Assembly: GCF_000247695.1 (NCBI RefSeq)
Contig: NW_004624732.1
Coordinates: 20,747,180-20,811,179, forward strand
Origin: Heterocephalus glaber
Taxonomy: Eukaryota > Chordata > Mammalia > Rodentia > Bathyergidae
Direction of reading: 5' to 3'
DNA length: 64,000 bases
A program made the position numbers and the translations under genes. Positions 59,032 to 64,000 of the stretch are shown here, one piece after another (position 1 is the first letter of the stretch; each line of letters opens with the position of its first letter). The notes below the pieces were generated by a model. It searched no databases and was not told where the DNA came from. It was given only the letters and a program-made list of their open reading frames with translations.

Positions 59032-60648
59032 GTTTTTATTAATTTTATTGGTACAATTTAAAGATCCATAATGATCACATTCATGAAAGGGAGTTTGTAC
59101 CTGTATGTGGTACATCTTGATTCCTCTTTTTCTCCCAACCCCCTTTCCTCCCTTTAACTTCCCCTCCCCCCTTATTTACAAAAGGTTTATTTCCATTTTT
59201 AATTATTTTTCTCATTCTTTCTCTTTCCCCCTCCACCTTTCACAGTTTCCCTTTCTTTTTGAACAATTTCTTCTTATTTTGTAATATCTATTATATATTT
59301 TGGTCCTTATTTACCCTTTCAATTTCTCACACCAGAGAGAGACCATGTGATATTTATACATATGTGTTTGCTTTATTTCACTTAAGAGTGTAGTCTGGAG
59401 TAGCATACATTTAGCTATAAATTTCTCAAGTTTTTCTTTATGGCTGAATAGTATTCCATTGTATAAAAAACATCATTTTTATCCATTTATCAGCTGATGA
59501 GCATTTGGGTTGTTTCCAAGATTTATCTATTACAAACTATGTTGCTATAAACATCAGTGCACATATATAATTGTGATAAGATGCTTTTAATTATTTTAGG
59601 AAAATACCCAGCAGGGGAATAGCTAGGTCAAATGGGACCTCTTAATCCTAGTTACGTGAGGAATCTCCACATTGATTTACACAGTGTTTGGACCAGTCTA
59701 CATTCCCAACAACAGTGGATCAGTGTTTCTTTTTCCCCACAGCCTCACCAGCATTTGTTGTTGGTTGATTTCTTGACAACAGCCATTCTTTCTGGAGTGA
59801 GATGAAATCTCAGTTGTTTTAATTTGCATCTCTCCAATGACCAGTGATATTGAACAGTTTTTCATATATTTGTTTGCCATTTCTACTTCTTCATCTGAGA
59901 ACTAATTTTTTCAGATGCCCATTTTTGGATGAGTTTAATTTTTCTCAAGTCTTTGTATGTTCTCTATATATTCCTTTATCTGAGGAACTACTGGATAAAA
60001 TTTTTTCCCACTCTGTGGGTTGTCTCTTCACTGTGCTGGTGATTTCTTTTGCAGTGCAAAAACTTTAATAGGATGAGATCCCAGTTGTTGATTCTTTGCA
60101 TTATTTCCTGTGCAGTTTGCTTTTTGTTCATGAAGACATTGCCTACACCCATGTCCTCAAGATTTCTAGCTATTCTTTCTTTCAGCAGGTTTAGTGTTTC
60201 TGTTTTAATATTTATATCTTTGATCACTTTTGACTTTAGTTTAGTGCAGAGAAAGAGACATGGTCTAGTTTTAATCTTTCGCCTGTAGAAAGGCAGTTTT
60301 TCCTGCATCACTTGTTAAAGAAGGTATCCTTCCTCCAGTGAACATGATTGGCTCCTTTGTCAAAGATAAGGTAGCTGAGTGTGTTTGGTGTTTTTTCTGC
60401 CTCTTCAAGTCTGTTCCATTGAAACGTGGTCTTTTTGTTTGTTTGGGGTTTTTTTGTTTTTTTGTCAGTACCATGATCATAGTAGCTCTGTACTACAATT
60501 TCAAGTCAGGGATTGTGATGCTCCCTGCCTTGCCTTTGTGCCCAGAATTGTCTTTTCTATTCTAGGTTTCTTCTGGTTCCAAATGAATTTTATTAATGTT
60601 TTCTCTAGTTCTGTGAGGAATGCTAATGGTAATTTTATTGGGACTACA

Positions 60649-61176
60649 TTAAATCTGTGTAACACTTTTGGGAGTATGGCCATTTTCATTATCTTCATTC
60701 GTCCTACCCAAGAGCAGGGGATATCTTTTCATCTTATATCCTCTTTGATCTTCTTTTTCATAGTACTGTAATTTTCTAGGTATAGGTCCTTTATTTCCTG
60801 TTAGATTGATTCTTAAATATTTCATTTTTGATGCTGTATTGAAAGGTGTTGTTTCCCTAATTTCTTTTTCAGTGAGTTTATTATTTGTGTACAGGAATGC
60901 CATTGATTTTTGAGTGTTGACTTTGCATCCAGCTACTCTAATCAATTTGGTTATTAAATCTAGCAATTTTTTGGTGTAGTTTTTGGTGTCTTCTAGGTAG
61001 ATAATCATGTCATCTGCAAATAATGATAATTCAATTTCGTCCTTTCTTATCTTTATTCCTTTTATTTCTTTTTCTTCTCTAATTGCTCTGACTAATGCTT
61101 CCAGAACTATGTTGAATAGGAGTGGTGATAGTGGACATCCTTCTCTTATCCCTGATTTTAGTGTTAAAGCTTTCAA
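60649..61176 (-). pseudogene. L1 ORF2p reverse-transcriptase core fragment
   Basis: A 175-codon stop-free stretch of the broken ORF2. It holds [19 protein letters not shown] (RT palm) and [14 protein letters not shown], with the two catalytic aspartates of FADD intact. The thumb-like region follows ([18 protein letters not shown]). In the intact element the frame would be well over 1200 codons. Confidence 0.88.
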
Positions 61177-61466
61177 TTTTTGACCGTTTAGTATTTTGTT
61201 GACTATTGGTTTGTTGAAGATGGCTATTACCAGATTGAGGTAAAGACCATCTGTTCTGATTTTCTGTAGGGTTTTTTTTTAAATCATGAATGGGTGTTAG
61301 ACTTTGTCAAATGTTTTTTCTACATCTATTGAGATGATCATGTTACTTTTGTCTTATGCTCTGTTGATATGGTATACTACATTTATTGATTTGCATATAT
61401 TGAACCATCCCTGAATCCCTGGGATAAATCCTACTTGGTCATCTGTATAATGTTTGTGATGATTCG

Positions 61467-61895
61467 TTACATTCTGTTTGCCAGCATTTTATTGGGGATT
61501 TTTACATTTATGATCATTAGGGAGGTTGGCCTGTAGTTTTCTTTTTTGGTTTGGTCCTTCTCTGGCTGCTGTATAGGGTTAGTACTTACTTCCAGGAATG
61601 ATTTTGGGAGTATTGCTTCCCTTTCTTTTTCATTGAAGAGTTTGAAGAGAATTGGTAGTAGATCTCTAAACTTCATGTAGAACTCAGTAGTGAATCCAAC
61701 AGAACCTGGAATTTTGTTTGTTGGTAAGTATTTAATTTCATTTTTTATTTCATTGACTGATATTGAGTTGTTTACAATCTTTATATCTTCTTGATTCAGC
61801 TTTGGTAATGCATATATATCTAGGAATTTGTCCATTTCTTCTGTGTTTTTCATCTTATTAGAGTACAGATTCTTGAAGTAGATATCGATGATCAT
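61467..61895 (-). pseudogene. L1 ORF2p fragment between endonuclease and RT core
   Basis: 142 stop-free codons: MDKFLDIYALPKLNQEDI, LPTNKIPGSVGFTTEFYMKF (the L1 KSPGPDGFTAEFY motif) and KENYRPTSLMIIN. Part of the broken ORF2. Confidence 0.85.
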
Positions 61896-62477
61896 CTGGA
61901 TTTCCCCAGGATCAGTTATGATTTTACCTTTTCATTTCTAATTGTATGAATTTGAGTTTTTTCTTTCCTTTTTTTGATAAGGTTGGCTAAGGGTTTATCA
62001 ATTTTATTTAATTGTTCATCAATTTTATTTAATTTTTCAAAGAACCAATTTGTTGGTTCTTCAATTTGTTGATTCTCTGTTTTATTTGCTTCATCTCAGT
62101 TGCACTAATTTTTGCTCTGATCTTTATAATTTCCTCTATTGAGTGTGCACTGGGGTTGACTTGTTCTTTTTCTAGAAGTTTGAGGTTCAACATTACATTG
62201 TTTATTTGAGCTCACTCAGTTTTCATGATGTGAGAGATCACTGCTATAAATTTCCCTCTTAGTACTGCTTTCATTGCATTCCATAAGTTGCATTATGTTG
62301 TACCAGTATTGTCATTTAATTGTAGATACCCTTTAATTTCTCCTTTAATTTTATCTGTGACCCATTACTTGTTCAGGAGGGTGCTATTTAATTTCCATGT
62401 GTTTATGGAGTGTTTGTGCTTCTTTTGCTGATTTCCATTTTCATTGCATTATGATCAGATAATATGCATGGGATGAT

Positions 62478-62756
62478 TTAAATTCTTTTGCATTTACTTA
62501 AGTATGTTCCAAGAGCTTGTATGTGGTCTATTTTGGAGAATGTCCCATGTGCCCCTGAGAAAAATGTGTATTCTGGTGGTTTGGGATAGAACACTCTGTA
62601 GACATCTACTAAGTCTACTTGTTCACAAGTTTGGTTCAGTTCTGATATTTGTTTTTTGATTTTTTGTTTAAATGATCTGTCTATTTGTGACAGTGGGGTG
62701 TTAAGGTCCCTCAATACAATTGTGTTCATGCTTATCAGATTTCTCATGTCTGTCAT
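62478..62756 (-). pseudogene. L1 ORF2p endonuclease C-terminal fragment
   Basis: 92 codons with NTPLSQIDRS (from the GDFNTPLS motif; the G-D-F is already degraded to RDL), EYTFFSGAHGTFSKIDHI (the S-x-x-D-H catalytic histidine motif kept) and LGTYLSK. An apurinic/apyrimidinic-like nuclease domain. Confidence 0.85.
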
Positions 62757-63652
62757 TGTTTATATAGTTGTGTACACTGATATTTCATACAAATATATCT
62801 ATAATTGTTATCTCTTCTTGTATTTTTCCTTTAACAAGTATGTAATGACCTTCTTTGTTTCTTTTGATCAGTCTTGGCTTGAAGTTAATGTTGTCTGAAA
62901 ATAGGATATCTATCTCTGTTTTTTCTAGGTTCTTGTTGCATTGAATATTGTTCTCCATCCTTTTACTTTCAGTCTATGAATTTCTTTTTGAGTTATATGG
63001 TTTCTTGTATGCAGCATATTGTTTTATCTTGGTTCTTAGCCCATTCTGGCAGTCTGTTTCTTTTGATTGGTGAAATTAGATCACTTACATTGATGGCTAT
63101 AACTGACATGTATTAGTTTAAACCTGTCATATTATTTTCTTGCTGCTAGTTCCTTGTCTTTCCAATGTACTTAATTCCTTGCTCTGCCTGGTAACTTCTT
63201 CCTATTGGTGTTCTTGGAACTGTGATTTTCATTTTCTTTTTCCAAAATTTCCTTCAGAACATTTTGTTGGTTGTGAATTTCTTCAGTTGTTCTTTGTCAT
63301 GGAAGTATCTTATTTCTCCTTTGATTTTGAAAAATAATCTTGCAGGATTCATCAATCTAGGTTGGAAGTTGTTTTCTTGTAGGGCTTGGAATACATCACT
63401 CGAAGCTCTCCTTGCCTTAATTTCTTGTGTTGAAAAGTCTGCTGTGGTTCTGATAGGCTTTCCTTTGTAGTTGATTTATTTCTTTGATCTAATAGCTTTT
63501 AATATTCTGTTCTTGTGCTAAATTTCTGGGATTTTGATTATTATATGCCTTGATGTAGATTTATTTTGGTCATGGGTATTTGGAGTTCTGTATGCCTCAC
63601 CTATTTGTATCTCCAATTCTTTTTTCATGTTTGGAAAGTTTTCTGCCATTAC

Positions 63653-64000
63653 TGAAAGACCCTAGTTAGCAAGACAGACTCCATATTGCTGCTTGACCCA
63701 CCTGCCTACCTTTTAGATGGACTCGGAGGAAGCTTAGAAACCTCCTCCCCTTAGAGAGTCTCTTAGAAACAACAATTAATCAACTGTTGTTTCACAAATG
63801 TTCTAACAGCAGGATGTTCTGCTTCTGTACCTTTTGCTTGCTTTACTAGTTCTATCCCATAGGGGGGCCTAGAAACTGTTGGCCTCAAAGGTGTATAAAA
63901 CATGTTTCTCAACCCCCAGTCGAAGCTCGAGTCTGATGCTGGGCTCGGATCTGGCCAGTAATAAACTCTTGTGTGGATTTACTATCAGTCTCTGGTTGCT
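63653..64000 (+). mobile_element. Endogenous retrovirus-type LTR, sense, cut by window end
   Basis: Begins TGAAAGACCC at the point where the L1 ORF1 homology stops, as an integrated LTR should (TG). It has a TATA box (TATAAAA, 63894-63900) and a poly(A) signal (AATAAA, 63960-63965) about 60 bp later, which gives a short R region, then a T/G-rich U5 start. Layout resembles a class I (gammaretrovirus-like) LTR. No coding part is inside the window. Whether it is a solo LTR or the 5' end of a provirus cannot be seen. Confidence 0.7.

Larger units (their letters stand above)
59032..63652 (-). repeat. Long L1, antisense, ORF2 nearly complete, 5' end cut in ORF1
   Basis: The 3' end (ATTTTATTGGTACAATTTAAAG) is at the left, then the reversed 3' UTR, ORF2 and part of ORF1. 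ORF2 appears to start at the minus-strand ATG 63117-63119 (SDLISPIKRN, then WAKNQDKTICCIQET). The endonuclease C-terminal motif SKIDHI lies near 62510-62560. The RT core lies at 60649-61176 with [13 protein letters not shown] and the catalytic FADD. Stops and frameshifts break it into pieces, so it cannot act on its own. ORF1 is entered between about 63120 and 63652 and stops at the sequence equal to AENFP, where the LTR begins. Confidence 0.88.

Noticed and set aside
60379..60771. 130-codon phenylalanine-rich plus-strand frame
   Set aside because: Antisense shadow of L1 ORF2.

Overview
This is a vertebrate nuclear window, almost entirely non-coding, from a non-muroid rodent. The evidence for a rodent is the set of tRNA-derived ID-type SINEs (some with clear target-site duplications), B1-ID composite SINEs, one rodent-looking L1 lineage with seven or more copies, and ancient eutherian relics (MIR, L2, MLT1, MER20, Tigger, mariner). 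The ID consensus is not the murine one. A squirrel-related, beaver or hystricognath (guinea-pig-like) genome fits best; I cannot fix the species.
Only one protein-coding gene is visible: exon 1 of CNTNAP5 (contactin-associated protein-like 5, a neurexin-superfamily neuronal adhesion protein) on the minus strand. Its 82 coding bases (23659-23740) encode the signal peptide and end in a perfect GTGAGT donor in phase 1. The exon sits in a CpG island of about 1 kb. Upstream of it are two back-to-back TATA boxes, one facing CNTNAP5 (24090-24095, minus) and one facing away (24147-24154, plus), with shared GC boxes between them. The plus side may be the start of a divergent non-coding transcript.
Layout: 1-23658 is the first 23.7 kb of CNTNAP5 intron 1, with L1 tails, MIRs, a MER20, a mariner relic, ID/B1-ID SINEs and an unexplained pair of about 190-bp direct repeats at 18.2 and 18.8 kb. 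23659-24720 holds exon 1, promoter and CpG island. 24720-64000 is the 5' flank, a gene-poor region dense in repeats: MaLR-like LTRs, Tigger-type transposons, L2, MLT1 copies (one split by a young L1 with a clean target duplication), an L1 5' end with 90-bp promoter monomers but no 3' half (42.3-43.6 kb), and an inverted pair of mariner transposase fragments (57.3-57.7 kb). The right end is a nearly full-length antisense L1 (59.0-63.65 kb) that stops within ORF1 where a retroviral-type LTR begins and runs off the window.
I found no tRNA, rRNA or CRISPR and no prokaryotic features. Most open frames of 60-190 codons lie in repeats, in the CpG island or in unique DNA with no family resemblance. 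All repeat names are by recognition of consensus patterns, not by a database search, so family and subfamily labels are provisional.
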